The position numbers and the translations under genes are program-made. This document shows positions 1-8,723 of a stretch of 64,000 nucleotides of DNA, in pieces. This DNA is from an uncultured Roseiflexaceae bacterium. GTDB taxonomy: Bacteria > Chloroflexota > Chloroflexia > Chloroflexales > Roseiflexaceae. The stretch lies in assembly GCA_937988885.1 (NCBI GenBank), contig CALKHR010000154.1, positions 1-64,000 of the forward strand. Reading direction: 5' to 3'. How positions within the stretch are numbered: position 1 is the first letter of the stretch; each line of letters starts with the position of its first letter. A model generated the notes under the pieces. That model saw nothing but the letters and a program-made list of their open reading frames with translations. It ran no database searches and was not told the DNA's origin.

Positions 1-80
1 TCCACGACCTCCGGAACCAGTTCCACGACCTCCGGAACCAGTTCCACGACCTCCGAAACCAGTTCCACGACCTCCGAAGC
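1..80. repeat. 21-bp tandem repeat, about 3.8 copies
   Basis: A 21-bp unit beginning TTCCACGACCTCCGGAACCA runs from the window edge for nearly four copies. The last two carry a G-to-A change and the array then decays into unique sequence. Because 21 is a multiple of three, copy-number change would keep the reading frame. All three plus-strand frames are open across the array, so the repeat alone does not reveal the coding frame. Confidence 0.9.
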
Positions 81-209
81 TACTACAGAGGGTTTGTTGA
101 GAAGGGATGGCTCGACTATCCCACCTTAGTTAAAGCGGAATCCATCACAACAGTTTGCTTCTCGTTTGGGTGCCAACGATCACGAATCGGTGGCACGATT
201 GATGATTGA
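3..209 (+). CDS. Possible C-terminal end of a repeat-containing protein (5' truncated)
   Basis: Frame 3 is open from the window edge to TGA at 207-209. It reads as heptads of the form HDLRNQF (about three full copies), followed by a tail of about 40 residues that includes SYYRGFVEKGWLDYPTLVK. That tail looks more protein-like than the Ser/Thr tail of frame 1 (stop at 127-129) or the Pro-rich tail of frame 2 (stop near 99). I do not recognise the family. The start lies outside the window. The call rests only on the length and composition of this frame; the array could also be non-coding. Confidence 0.35.
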   Translation, partial: HDLRNQFHDLRNQFHDLRNQFHDLRSYYRGFVEKGWLDYPTLVKAESITTVCFSFGCQRSRIGGTIDD

Positions 210-490
210 AAATATGCTTATCGCAAGAGATATTGTGTGATCAAGCGTGGAAGCTAGATGGCCGACGAGGCCGATAGGGTGTTGCCACCATGGGCCATGG
301 GGAAAGTTATGACAACATAACATAGGTAGAGGCACTACACAATAGGTAAGAAAGGGGATACATAGTATCGAATAAGGTTTATTCGTAAGTAGTACTATTG
401 GCGTAGTAATATATTTCGCTGTGCATTTTAACTCGTTCAAAGGGGCAAATCTACCCACTCAGAAAGGCGTTTTTGCAGACCCTATTTATC
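210..490. other. Gene-free upstream region, no recognised element
   Basis: This AT-richer stretch has no ORF with coding character. A 92-codon minus-strand ORF here lacks a Shine-Dalgarno sequence and has low-complexity hydrophobic content, so it was not accepted. It separates the truncated ORF from the transporter promoter. Confidence 0.6.
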
Positions 491-519
491 TTGACAATAT
501 GCCCCTTTACGGCTATAGT
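491..519 (+). promoter_or_regulatory. Sigma-70-type promoter of the nucleoside ABC operon
   Basis: TTGACA (491-496) is followed by a 17-bp spacer and TATAGT (514-519), five of six matches to the -10 consensus. Transcription would start near 526, giving a leader of about 330 nt before the first gene. A weaker -10-like TATAGA sits at 794-799 without a good -35. Confidence 0.8.
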
Positions 520-733
520 CTCGCCATCCAGCTATGACGCAATGATGCTTATAGCGCTCGCGAGAGACGCGAGTTGCGACTGAGATCCGCGCTATCGTCG
601 ACGATAGTCGAGATGGTATGGTAATGCCATCTCCGTGGCCAGATTCAACGACGCGTGATCCAGAACGGGCGATTCAGCACCTACTTTTTGTAGGGAGCTG
701 AGTTTCGTCACGGCTGTATTCTGAAAGGAGGCA

Positions 734-823
734 ATGTACAGGCGTATTTTCGGCTATCAATCCATCCAACATTCGCGTACGAACGACGTAGACTATAGAT
801 GTAATAACTGCTGCGATGTGTAG
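734..823 (+). CDS. Possible 29-residue leader peptide (uORF)
   Basis: ATG at 734 opens a 29-codon ORF ending in TAG at 821-823. A strong AAAGGAGG (724-731) lies upstream, but only 2 nt from the ATG, closer than usual. The peptide starts MYRRIFGYQ and ends CNNCCDV. Its stop is 7 nt before the hairpin that covers the transporter's ribosome site, so a terminating ribosome could affect that hairpin. This is a hypothesis; the short spacing argues against efficient translation. Confidence 0.3.
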   Translation: MYRRIFGYQSIQHSRTNDVDYRCNNCCDV

Positions 824-829
824 CAACAA

Positions 830-845
830 CCCATACCCTTATGGG
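830..845 (+). promoter_or_regulatory. Hairpin occluding the ribosome binding site
   Basis: CCCATA (830-835) and TATGGG (840-845) can pair over a CCCT loop. The right arm supplies the first bases of the Shine-Dalgarno GGGAGG (843-848) for the ATG at 855. Folding would reduce initiation of the transporter lipoprotein. Confidence 0.5.
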
Positions 846-854
846 AGGAAGTAC

Positions 855-2168
855 ATGCAATTCAAAACAACTGGACGGCTCGCCAGTGTAGTGGTGCTCT
901 TGGCCCTACTCCTGAGCGCGTGTGGTGGAACCCCCACCGCTGCCCCCACTGCCGCACCTGCAGCACCTGCCGCGACAACAGCGCCAGCCGCGCCTGAGGC
1001 AACCACTGCCCCCGAAGCACCTGCAGCGACGGCTGCACCAAGCACCAGTGAAGGTGCCTTTCAGATTCCCGAGGTCGTTGAGGGTAAATTCAACGTTGCA
1101 ATGGTGTTGATCGGACCGCACGATGATCGCGGTTGGTCGCAGGCACATTACGAGGGTCTTGAGGCTATCGCCAAAAATGTTGAGAACACCAATATCGCCT
1201 ATGTGGAGAACGTGCCAGAAGGCGCCGACTCCGAGCAGGTGTTCCGCAGCCTCTCACGCAAGGGTTTTGACCTAATCTTCGCTACTTCGTTTGGCTATAT
1301 GGATTCGGTTGAGGCGGTGGCTGAAGAGTTCCCGCACATTACCTACATCCACACCAGCGGCTATAAGTCGAACAACACCAACTTCGGTAACCTGTTCGGC
1401 GCCATGGAAAATATGAAGTACCTGGCGGGCATGATCGCTGGTGCGCGCGCCAAGCAGGATGGCAATCCCAAGCTTGGCTACATGGCCACCTTCCCGATCC
1501 CCGAAGAATTGCGCCTGGGTAATGCGATTGCCCTCGGTATGCGCAAGACCTGCCCCGAGTGCACGATGGATGTTCGCTGGATCAATACCTGGCACGACCC
1601 AATCATCGAGCGCGAAGCGGCTGCATCGCTGTTCGACGCTGGCGCACAGGTTGTCTTTACTGGCGCCGACACCCCTGCGGTGGCCGAAGTGGCAACCGAG
1701 AAGGGCAAGTGGGGCGTGACATACGACTGGGTCGGCTCGTGCACGGCGGAGCGCTGTCTGACCGCGCCCTACTGGAACTGGGGCCCGGTGTACGAGCGCA
1801 TCACCAGAGGTGTGATGGACGGTACCTACACGCCTGGCTTCGATTACTTCGATGCTGATAGTGGTAGCTTGGCTCTCTATGGCTTCATGGAAGGCCAGGA
1901 GCTGACCCCTGGCATGGCAGACCTGCCGCCAGAAGTGATCCAGGAAGTTCGTGATATACTCGATAAGATGTTGAAGGGCGAATTCACCCGCTTCGATGTC
2001 TTCGCTGGTCCTATCAAGGATAACACAGGCTCAGAGATCGTTCCTGCAGGCGAGAAGCTCCAGCAGGCCGACCTCGACCAGTTCCCTCCCGGAGCACCTG
2101 GTCTGGAGTGCACCTACTGCATGCGCTGGTGGGCCGAGGGAATCACCGCTGAATTGCCAGCTCAATAA
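855..2168 (+). CDS. BMP-family (nucleoside-type) ABC transporter substrate-binding lipoprotein
   Basis: This is a 437-residue lipoprotein. The signal peptide ends in LLLSAC with the lipid-accepting Cys at residue 23, followed by an Ala/Pro/Thr-rich linker to about residue 66. The rest is a BMP/PnrA-like binding domain (GPHDDRGWSQAHYEG near its start and a KLGYMATFPIPEE region), a family that binds purine nucleosides or related ligands outside the membrane. The start at 855 was chosen over 816 because GGGAGG lies 6 nt upstream and the signal peptide begins there. It heads an operon with an ATPase and two permeases. The exact ligand is not determined by sequence. Confidence 0.9.
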   Translation: MQFKTTGRLASVVVLLALLLSACGGTPTAAPTAAPAAPAATTAPAAPEATTAPEAPAATAAPSTSEGAFQIPEVVEGKFNVAMVLIGPHDDRGWSQAHYEGLEAIAKNVENTNIAYVENVPEGADSEQVFRSLSRKGFDLIFATSFGYMDSVEAVAEEFPHITYIHTSGYKSNNTNFGNLFGAMENMKYLAGMIAGARAKQDGNPKLGYMATFPIPEELRLGNAIALGMRKTCPECTMDVRWINTWHDPIIEREAAASLFDAGAQVVFTGADTPAVAEVATEKGKWGVTYDWVGSCTAERCLTAPYWNWGPVYERITRGVMDGTYTPGFDYFDADSGSLALYGFMEGQELTPGMADLPPEVIQEVRDILDKMLKGEFTRFDVFAGPIKDNTGSEIVPAGEKLQQADLDQFPPGAPGLECTYCMRWWAEGITAELPAQ

Positions 2169-2247
2169 ATAGCACACGACAAGCGGGTGAGCAGTATGCT
2201 TCGGCTACCTGTTCACCCGCCTCGTCTTCTAGTTGCAGGAACGATGC

Positions 2248-3777
2248 ATGAGTGAGTCTGACAACGTTATCAGCATGCGTGGGATCGTCAAACGCTTCCC
2301 TGGTGTTCTCGCTAGTGATCATGTTGATTTTGAGCTGCGACGGGGTGAGATTCACGCGCTGCTAGGCGAAAACGGCGCTGGCAAAAGCACGCTAATGAAT
2401 ATCTTAGCGGGGTTGTACCGCGCCGATGCTGGCACGATCGAAGTCTACGGCAAGCCCGTGACGTTTAACTCTCCACGTGATGCTATCAATGCTGGCATCG
2501 GGATGATCCACCAGCATTTTATGCTGGTGCCCTCGCAGACTGTCACCGAGAATATTTTGCTGGGCCTCGATACCCCGCGCTTCCGCCTACGCTTATCGAA
2601 GTACGATGCAATTGTCGCCGAGCTAAGCGCACGCTTCGGCATGCAGGTCGATCCCCAGGCGCGCATCTGGCAGCTTTCGGTGGGCGAGCAGCAACGGGTC
2701 GAAATTCTCAAGATGCTGTATCGCGGTGCCGATATCCTGGTGATGGACGAGCCAACCGCAGTGCTGGCACCACAAGAGATCGAAGGGCTGTTCACCACGC
2801 TCCGCTCGATGACCGCCCAAGGTAAATCTATCATCTTTATTAGCCATAAGTTGCAAGAAGTGACCGAGATCGCCGACCGTGTGACTGTGCTACGGCGCGG
2901 TAAAGTAACGGCGGGTGGGCTTCCTACAGCGGGCCACACCACTGCAGACCTAGCACGCCTTATGGTTGGGCGCGATGTGCTATTCCAACTCGAAAAGCCA
3001 CCAGCGAACCCCGGTCCGGTTGTGCTTTCGATCGATTCGTTAGAGGCGGTGAACGACCGTGGGCTACCAGCCTTACGTGGACTTTCGTTGCAAGTGCGGG
3101 CGGGCGAGATCGTTGGCTTGGCGGGCGTGGCTGGCAATGGTCAGCGCGAACTCGCCGAAGTGATCGCAGGGCTACGACCCGCCACGGGTGGGCAAGTGCG
3201 CCTGGGCAACGATGTGATCAGCAATCAGCCCACCCGGGCCGCCATCCGCAAAGGGTTGGCCTATGTGCCCGAGGACCGCACCAAGGTCGGCAGCGCACCA
3301 AGCCTCAGCATTACCGATAATCTGATTATGAAGCACTACGACCGCCAGCCTGTCGGGAAGGGGTGGCGAGTCGATTCGGTGGCCGCCGAACTCTTCGCGA
3401 GCGAGTTGAAGGAAGCGTACAGTATCCAAACTCCTTCGCTACGCACCCATGCGCGTGTGCTCTCGGGTGGCAACTTGCAGCGTATGATCTTGGCCCGCGA
3501 GATCGCCACCGACCCACAGTGTATGCTGGCGATGCAGCCGACGCAGGGCTTGGATGTCGGCGCGATCGAAACGGTGCATCGCCTGCTGCTTGAGCAACGG
3601 GCGGCTGGCGTGGCCGTGCTGCTGATCTCGGAGGAGTTGGAGGAACTGCTCTCGCTGAGCGACCGGATCTGCGTGATTTACGAGGGTAAAATCGTTGGCG
3701 AAGTGACAGATCACGATGTCGATCGATTAGGACAACTCATGACAGGTTCGCTGGGGACCACAACCGAGGCCGCCTAG
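2248..3777 (+). CDS. Nucleoside-type ABC transporter double ATPase (NupO/YufO-like)
   Basis: This 509-residue protein has two ABC domains. The N-terminal half has Walker A GENGAGKST (40-48), signature LSVGEQQR and Walker B ILVMDEPT. The C-terminal half has a degenerate Walker A (GVAGNGQRE), signature LSGGNLQR and the QPTQGLDVGA Walker-B region usual in sugar and nucleoside importers, so one active and one degenerate site is expected. AGGA lies 7 nt before ATG 2248, which is preferred to 2233. It would energise the BMP lipoprotein and two permeases on either side of it. Confidence 0.92.
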   Translation: MSESDNVISMRGIVKRFPGVLASDHVDFELRRGEIHALLGENGAGKSTLMNILAGLYRADAGTIEVYGKPVTFNSPRDAINAGIGMIHQHFMLVPSQTVTENILLGLDTPRFRLRLSKYDAIVAELSARFGMQVDPQARIWQLSVGEQQRVEILKMLYRGADILVMDEPTAVLAPQEIEGLFTTLRSMTAQGKSIIFISHKLQEVTEIADRVTVLRRGKVTAGGLPTAGHTTADLARLMVGRDVLFQLEKPPANPGPVVLSIDSLEAVNDRGLPALRGLSLQVRAGEIVGLAGVAGNGQRELAEVIAGLRPATGGQVRLGNDVISNQPTRAAIRKGLAYVPEDRTKVGSAPSLSITDNLIMKHYDRQPVGKGWRVDSVAAELFASELKEAYSIQTPSLRTHARVLSGGNLQRMILAREIATDPQCMLAMQPTQGLDVGAIETVHRLLLEQRAAGVAVLLISEELEELLSLSDRICVIYEGKIVGEVTDHDVDRLGQLMTGSLGTTTEAA

Positions 3778-3866
3778 CACCCTGATGCGCCGCAGTTGGC
3801 GCACGTTAACCTGCCACAGCAGTGGCGCATGCTTCTATCGGCGTACAAATGGCTAAAGAGACAAAC

Positions 3867-5003
3867 ATGAGTACTGAGGGCGATGTTCTCTCCCAACAGC
3901 GGCAACCACGCATCAGGTGGGTCGTGGTACCACGCGAACAGGTGCCCGGTTGGCTTCCTGCGCTGATCTCGTTTGGCGCGGTTATCGTGGCGCTGTTGAT
4001 CGGTGCTGTGATTCTGGCGCTGGCTGGCGGCAATCCCTGGGTCGTGTACACACAGATCGCGCGTTCCTCGTTTGGAAGCCTAGGTGTGTTTTCAGACACT
4101 ATGGTCAAGGCGATCCCGTTGATCTTGGTCGGCTTGGCATGTGCAGTGGCGTTCCGCATGCGCGTCTGGAATATCGGTGCTGAGGGACAATTTTATTTAG
4201 GGGCATGGGGCGCAAGCGCTATTGTGTTGGGCTTGCTGCCAATGGTTCCATCTCTTTCATCACCTTGGCTGATCATTCCACTGATGATGGTGGCGGGCAT
4301 GCTCGCTGGAGCGCTCTGGGGCGGCATCCCTGGATTCCTTAAGGCGCGCTTTGGGGTGAACGAAATCATCTCAACGCTGATGCTCAACTATATTGCTGTC
4401 TTTTGGAACAACTTTTTTATCTTTGCGATCTGGAATGAGAATGGCTTCCCGCAGAGTCCGGCCTTCCCGCGCTTCGCATGGCTGCCGCGTCTCACCGATT
4501 ACGCCCGTGAGTTTCGGGTATTGGGCGGTTTGACAACCCATTTGGGCTTGGTGTTTGCGCTGGTGGCGGCGGTGCTTGTGTGGATGCTGCTGAAATACAG
4601 CCGCTGGGGCTACGAGATCCGGTTGATCGGCGATAATCCACGGGCGGCGGAGTACGCGGGTGTGCCGATCAAGCGCTACACTGTGCTGGTGATGATGATT
4701 TCGGGCGCGTTGGCCGGACTGGCAGGTATGTCGGAGATCAGCGGCGTGGTTCATCGCTTGCAGGGCTCGATCTCGCCGGGCTACGGCTTCACAGGCATCA
4801 TTGTCGCCTGGCTCGCGAAACTCAATCCCTTCGCGATCATCCTCGTGTCGATCCTGTTTGGCGCGCTCATCCTAGCAGGGCGCGAGATCCAACCTTCGGG
4901 TATCCCTCGGCTCATTCAAGGCATTGTGTTGGTCTGCCTGATCGCCAGTGATTTCTTGCTGCGCTATCGGGTGCGGTTGCAGTTTGGCTCGAAGGAAGCG
5001 TAG
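3867..5003 (+). CDS. ABC transporter permease (NupP/YufP-like, BPD_transp_2)
   Basis: This polytopic inner-membrane permease of about 378 residues belongs to the branched-chain amino acid / ribose / nucleoside permease superfamily. It has the characteristic GAEGQFYLG and EIISTLMLNYIA segments and the loop RLIGDNPRAAEYAGV. It follows the ATPase after 89 bp and precedes a second permease, the usual heterodimer arrangement. The start is ambiguous: 3822, 3849 and 3867 are in frame. 3867 was chosen because an AAAGAG lies nearby and it leaves a typical cytoplasmic N-terminus. Confidence 0.88.
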   Translation: MSTEGDVLSQQRQPRIRWVVVPREQVPGWLPALISFGAVIVALLIGAVILALAGGNPWVVYTQIARSSFGSLGVFSDTMVKAIPLILVGLACAVAFRMRVWNIGAEGQFYLGAWGASAIVLGLLPMVPSLSSPWLIIPLMMVAGMLAGALWGGIPGFLKARFGVNEIISTLMLNYIAVFWNNFFIFAIWNENGFPQSPAFPRFAWLPRLTDYAREFRVLGGLTTHLGLVFALVAAVLVWMLLKYSRWGYEIRLIGDNPRAAEYAGVPIKRYTVLVMMISGALAGLAGMSEISGVVHRLQGSISPGYGFTGIIVAWLAKLNPFAIILVSILFGALILAGREIQPSGIPRLIQGIVLVCLIASDFLLRYRVRLQFGSKEA

Positions 5004-5041
5004 TTCTCTAGCGGTGTGCTGCTTAGCATAGGAACGCAATT

Positions 5042-6010
5042 ATGGACCCGATCATTATTCTCCAGGCAGGCATCGCAACTGGCACCGTGTTGTTGTTCGC
5101 CACCATCGGCGAGATCTTCACCGAGCGTGCCGGAGTGATCAATCTTGGCGTCGAGGGGATGATGCTGATCGGCGCGATGTTCGCCTACAGTATTGCGTTG
5201 CGCCAGGGGAATCCTTGGCTGGGCGTGTTGGTGGGCATGCTCGCGGCGGGGCTGATCAGTCAACTCCACGCCTTCATCGTGATCCATTTGCAGGCGGATC
5301 AGGTGGTGAGCGGGCTTGCCTTGACGTTTGTTGGCACTGGCATTAGCCTCGTGTTCGGTTCAGGGTTGGGGAGTCCCGTACCAGGCACGACATTGCCGAA
5401 TATCACCATTCCGCTGCTGTCGAGCATCCCCATCCTCGGGCCGATCCTCTTTACCAATCAGAGTGTATTGGTCTATGTGGGCTATCTGCTGACGCCGCTG
5501 GCCTGGTACTACATCTATCACACACGGCCAGGCTTGCATCTGCGGGCTGTGGGCGAGTATCCTGCGGCGGCGGATGCGCTGGGTGTGTCGATCTATCGGC
5601 TGCGCTACCTGTACGTGTTTGTTGGCGGCTTGTTGGCTGGCCTGGCGGGCGCGACGATCAGCGTTTCGATCTCACCGGGGTGGTTTAGCGAGTTGACGAC
5701 CGGCGGCCAAGGCTGGATCGCAGTCGGTCTGGTGATTTTCGCGCAGTGGAACCCGGTTCGGGCGGCGCTGGGGGCGTATGCGTTCGGAGCGCTGCGCCGC
5801 TTGATCCTGGATATTCAGGGTCCAACCATGATTCTGGGGTTGAGCAACCCGTTTTACTATAATCCATACCTGGGTTTCTTCCTCCAGATGCTACCGTATG
5901 CGTTCACGGTGATTGTGCTAGTGCTTGGCTCTCGCGAGGCGGTGCGCAAGCGCTTGGGCGCGCCAGCCGCATTGGGCTTGCCGTATATTCGTGGGGCGCG
6001 TGGCCTGTAA
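5042..6010 (+). CDS. ABC transporter permease (NupQ/YufQ-like)
   Basis: This 322-residue second permease subunit has about eight to ten membrane segments. The segment GEIFTERAGVINLGVEGMML is the family hallmark, and AVGEYPAAADALGV is the coupling-loop region. A Shine-Dalgarno AGGAA precedes the ATG. It is the last gene of the importer operon and is followed by a strong terminator. With the upstream permease it forms the membrane channel. Confidence 0.9.
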   Translation: MDPIIILQAGIATGTVLLFATIGEIFTERAGVINLGVEGMMLIGAMFAYSIALRQGNPWLGVLVGMLAAGLISQLHAFIVIHLQADQVVSGLALTFVGTGISLVFGSGLGSPVPGTTLPNITIPLLSSIPILGPILFTNQSVLVYVGYLLTPLAWYYIYHTRPGLHLRAVGEYPAAADALGVSIYRLRYLYVFVGGLLAGLAGATISVSISPGWFSELTTGGQGWIAVGLVIFAQWNPVRAALGAYAFGALRRLILDIQGPTMILGLSNPFYYNPYLGFFLQMLPYAFTVIVLVLGSREAVRKRLGAPAALGLPYIRGARGL

Positions 6011-6041
6011 TCCAAACCCTCTTGCCTAGTACGTTGCTCAT

Positions 6042-6098
6042 ACGGGCGTCTTTAGTTGTACACTCAAAAAGTACGGCTCAAGACGCTCGTTTTCTTTT
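6042..6098 (+). terminator. Rho-independent terminator of the nucleoside ABC operon
   Basis: An 11-bp stem pairs ACGGGCGTCTT (6042-6052) with AAGACGCTCGT (6080-6090), closing a 27-nt loop, followed by TTTTCTTTT. Confidence 0.8.
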
Positions 6099-6309
6099 CC
6101 CACATGTGATACAGTTTGTGGCATAGTTCGTCTCTAGGCTCTCTGGATACAGTGAGACTCATACTATCGGCGCAAACACCTCGCTGTCTGGCAGTGGTTC
6201 CCTACCGAGGACCGCTGTTTCTCCTTTCCCCGATCTATGGCAGTACAATACGTGGCATCCCAAGTGTATAGTCTGTAGAAGTGTGTATCGCTCAGGGGAG
6301 GTTATGTCG

Positions 6310-6957
6310 ATGAATGACCCAACTGTGATCATTGTAGGCATTGTGGTAGTGGTTGCGTTAATCGCTTCGATGGTGTGGTTACGGCGTTTGGGTGGCGCAA
6401 GCCAAGCTTCAGAGTACGATACAGTCAACCGCATACCGATCTCGCTCGCTCCCGACGAGATGATCCAAGTACAGACGTTGGTGGCACAACGAAAGAAGTT
6501 AGAGGCGATCAAGTTTGTTCGTGAGAAAACGAACCGAAGCTTGAAGGAAGCCAAAGACTTTGTCGATGCGCTGCCGCGCTTGGGCGAAGGATCGGCTGGG
6601 CCAGCGGCGCAGGCAGAGCTGCTCATTGATCCTGCACTGATCGCGAACGATAGCGTGATGCGGGAGTTGTTGGCGCAAAATAACAAAATCGCGGCCATCA
6701 AGCGCGTGCGCGAATTGACCAATTGGGGCTTGAAGGAAGCCAAAGACTTTGTTGATGCCCTACCTCCAGTGAGTGTGCCAGCGAATGGCCAGGCCGCTGC
6801 ACCCACGTTGCTCACAGATCGGGAACAGATCGCGAACGATGGCGTAGTGCGGGCGTTGTTGGCGCAGAACAACAAGATCGCCGCCATCCAACGCGTGCGC
6901 GAATTGACCAATTGGGGCTTGAAGGAAGCCAAAGACTTTGTTGATTCACTATCGTAA
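6310..6957 (+). CDS. Membrane-anchored protein with three ribosomal L7/L12 C-terminal-like domains
   Basis: This 215-residue protein has one N-terminal membrane helix (about 5-25), a short linker and three copies of an L7/L12 C-terminal-like segment (about 49-89, 107-152 and 172-215). Each ends in the helix signature LKEAKDFVD. The copies are shorter than the roughly 70-residue ribosomal domain. Copies 2 and 3 share 54 identical nucleotides (6703-6756 and 6892-6945), indicating recent duplication or conversion. ATG 6310 was chosen because GGGGAGG (6295-6301) is 8 nt upstream; ATG 6304 is too close. It is not a ribosomal protein; function is unknown, possibly protein-protein interaction at the membrane. 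Confidence 0.8.
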   Translation: MNDPTVIIVGIVVVVALIASMVWLRRLGGASQASEYDTVNRIPISLAPDEMIQVQTLVAQRKKLEAIKFVREKTNRSLKEAKDFVDALPRLGEGSAGPAAQAELLIDPALIANDSVMRELLAQNNKIAAIKRVRELTNWGLKEAKDFVDALPPVSVPANGQAAAPTLLTDREQIANDGVVRALLAQNNKIAAIQRVRELTNWGLKEAKDFVDSLS

Positions 6958-7025
6958 AGGTTCACCACAATTCAATCAGCACGGTGTGAAATGATTTCCA
7001 ATGTGCTGTTCAAAGAGAGATAATT

Positions 7026-8723
7026 ATGGCAGCAATTCACAATGGTTCAGCGGAGCAGCACGAATGGTTCGCGCAGGTGCGTGAGTTGACGCTGCGGCTT
7101 GTACGCTTTCGGAGCATCACCAACAGTCAAGGCGAAGTGGAGTTCGCACCGTTTTTAGCCGATCTGCTGCGCGAGCACCCGTACTTTCAAGCGCATCCGG
7201 AGTATGTGCGGGTGATGCCAGCGCCGGGCGACCCGTTTGGGCGCAGCAACGTGTTCGCGCTGGTGCACGGAGGCCCACGTACCGTGCTGTTGTGCGGGCA
7301 TTTCGATGTCGTAAGCACCGAGAATTACGGCGAACTAGAACCGTTGGCCTGCGATCCCGAAGCGCTGTTGCCTGCACTGATCGCGGAGTTGGAACGCGAT
7401 AGCTCGGACCCAAGCGACCAATTGGCCCTGCGCGATCTGCGAAGCGGCGATTATCTGCCGGGACGCGGCGCACTGGATATGAAAAGCGGAATCGCGGCTG
7501 GTATTGCGCAGTTGTTCCGTTTTGCCGAGCAGGAGCAGCGCACAGGGAGTTTGTTGCTGGTGGCAACTCCAGACGAGGAGCAGACCTCGCAGGGGATGCG
7601 GGCTGCGGCGGTGCAATTGCCGCATTTGCTCCGAGAATGGGGGCTGGAGGCCCAAGCAGCGATCAATCTCGATTCGACGACAGACCGTGGCGATGGCAGC
7701 GCGGGACAGGTGATCTACCTCGGCAGTGTTGGGAAGTTGCTGCCAGCAGTGTATGTTGTTGGGCGCGACACCCACGCGGGCGCGCCGTTCGATGGAGTGG
7801 GGGCGACGGTGCTGGCAGCCGCAATCACCCAGGCGATCGAGTGCAACCCAGAGCTCGCCGATGAGGCGGCGGGCGAAGTGGCACCACCGCCGATCTGCCT
7901 GAAGCAGATCGATCTCAAAGGGCACTACGATGTCACCACTCCGGCGGCGGCCTGGTGCTACTACAACGTGCTCACCTATGAGCGCTCCGCCTCGCAGGTG
8001 CTTTCGATGTTCGTGGAGGTGGTGCAGCGGGCGCTCGACGGCACGTTGGCTGAGTTATCGCAGCGAGCGCAACGCTACGCGGCGCGTGGTGGCGCAAGCA
8101 CCGAGATGACCGCCTGGCAAGCGCGGGTGCTCACAGTGGCAGAACTGCGTGAGGCGGCGTTGGCACACAGCGGAGCGAGCGTGGAGCAGGCGTTGGCGGC
8201 GCTGGATGCGCAGTTGCCCGCCGATCTCGACCTGCCGAGCTACAGCTTGCGGGTAATCGAGCTCCTGTGGAAGCTGAGCGGCTTGAGCGGTCCGGCAGCG
8301 GTGGTAGGCATCGGGGCGTTGCACTACCCGCGCGTGATGGTCAACGAGCAGGAACCGCTTCACGTGCGGCTGCGCGCGGCGGTGAACCGTCAGACCGCAC
8401 GGTTAGCGCAGGAGCGCGGGGTGGTGGTGCGCCAGCGACCGTTCTTCTCCGGCATCTCCGATATGAGTTTCTTGGGCGGCGGCGTGAGCGATGCCGAGCA
8501 CGCACTGATCGCGGCCAACACACCAGCGTGGGGGAGGCGCATCCGGGCGCGCCAACCCGATGAGCAGGTGTTGGCGGTGCCGATTATCAACCTGGGGCCG
8601 TGGGGCCGCGATTATCATCAGCGCATCGAGCGGGTGTATATGCCGTATGCGTTCGATGTGCTGCCCGAGTTGATCTGGCGGATCGCGCAAGACCTGCTCG
8701 GGCAGCAGGAGGCTATGGAGTAG
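7026..8723 (+). CDS. M20-family metallopeptidase, RocB-like
   Basis: The 565-residue cytoplasmic hydrolase matches RocB-type M20 proteins in length and motifs. The metal-site segments are CGHFDVV, GRGALDMKSG and TPDEEQTSQG, with a further HAGAPF motif in the lid region. M20 enzymes use two zinc ions to cleave amide bonds. RocB proteins are linked to arginine catabolism, but no arginine genes are nearby, so the substrate is open. Its last 11 bases overlap the end of the convergent gene on the other strand. Confidence 0.85.
   Translation: MAAIHNGSAEQHEWFAQVRELTLRLVRFRSITNSQGEVEFAPFLADLLREHPYFQAHPEYVRVMPAPGDPFGRSNVFALVHGGPRTVLLCGHFDVVSTENYGELEPLACDPEALLPALIAELERDSSDPSDQLALRDLRSGDYLPGRGALDMKSGIAAGIAQLFRFAEQEQRTGSLLLVATPDEEQTSQGMRAAAVQLPHLLREWGLEAQAAINLDSTTDRGDGSAGQVIYLGSVGKLLPAVYVVGRDTHAGAPFDGVGATVLAAAITQAIECNPELADEAAGEVAPPPICLKQIDLKGHYDVTTPAAAWCYYNVLTYERSASQVLSMFVEVVQRALDGTLAELSQRAQRYAARGGASTEMTAWQARVLTVAELREAALAHSGASVEQALAALDAQLPADLDLPSYSLRVIELLWKLSGLSGPAAVVGIGALHYPRVMVNEQEPLHVRLRAAVNRQTARLAQERGVVVRQRPFFSGISDMSFLGGGVSDAEHALIAANTPAWGRRIRARQPDEQVLAVPIINLGPWGRDYHQRIERVYMPYAFDVLPELIWRIAQDLLGQQEAME

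Larger units (their letters stand above)
526..854 (+). promoter_or_regulatory. Long structured 5' leader, candidate cis-regulatory RNA
   Basis: The leader carries consecutive inverted repeats. CTCGCG/CGCGAG (557-562 and 568-573) is first, then the perfect 16-bp palindrome CTATCGTCGACGATAG (592-607). AGATGG/CCATCT (611-616 and 627-632) follows, then a long hairpin 672-703 (ATTCAGC/GCTGAGT closing CCTAC/GTAGG over a T5 loop). The last, CCCATA/TATGGG (830-845), overlaps the Shine-Dalgarno. I could not match it to the purine riboswitch or another known class. A regulatory role is inferred from the length, the structures and the covered ribosome site. Confidence 0.55.

Noticed and set aside
1..80. 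CRISPR-like array
   Set aside because: The units are directly contiguous with no spacers and lie within an open reading frame.
180..458. 92-codon minus-strand ORF
   Set aside because: No ribosome site and hydrophobic low-complexity content in an AT-rich gap; it looks like a chance ORF.
526..854. Purine riboswitch
   Set aside because: The conserved purine-aptamer core and loop sequences are not visible, though the gene context would fit.
6310..6957. True ribosomal protein L7/L12 (rplL)
   Set aside because: It has a membrane helix, three shortened domains and no L10 or rpoB neighbour, so it is not the ribosomal protein.
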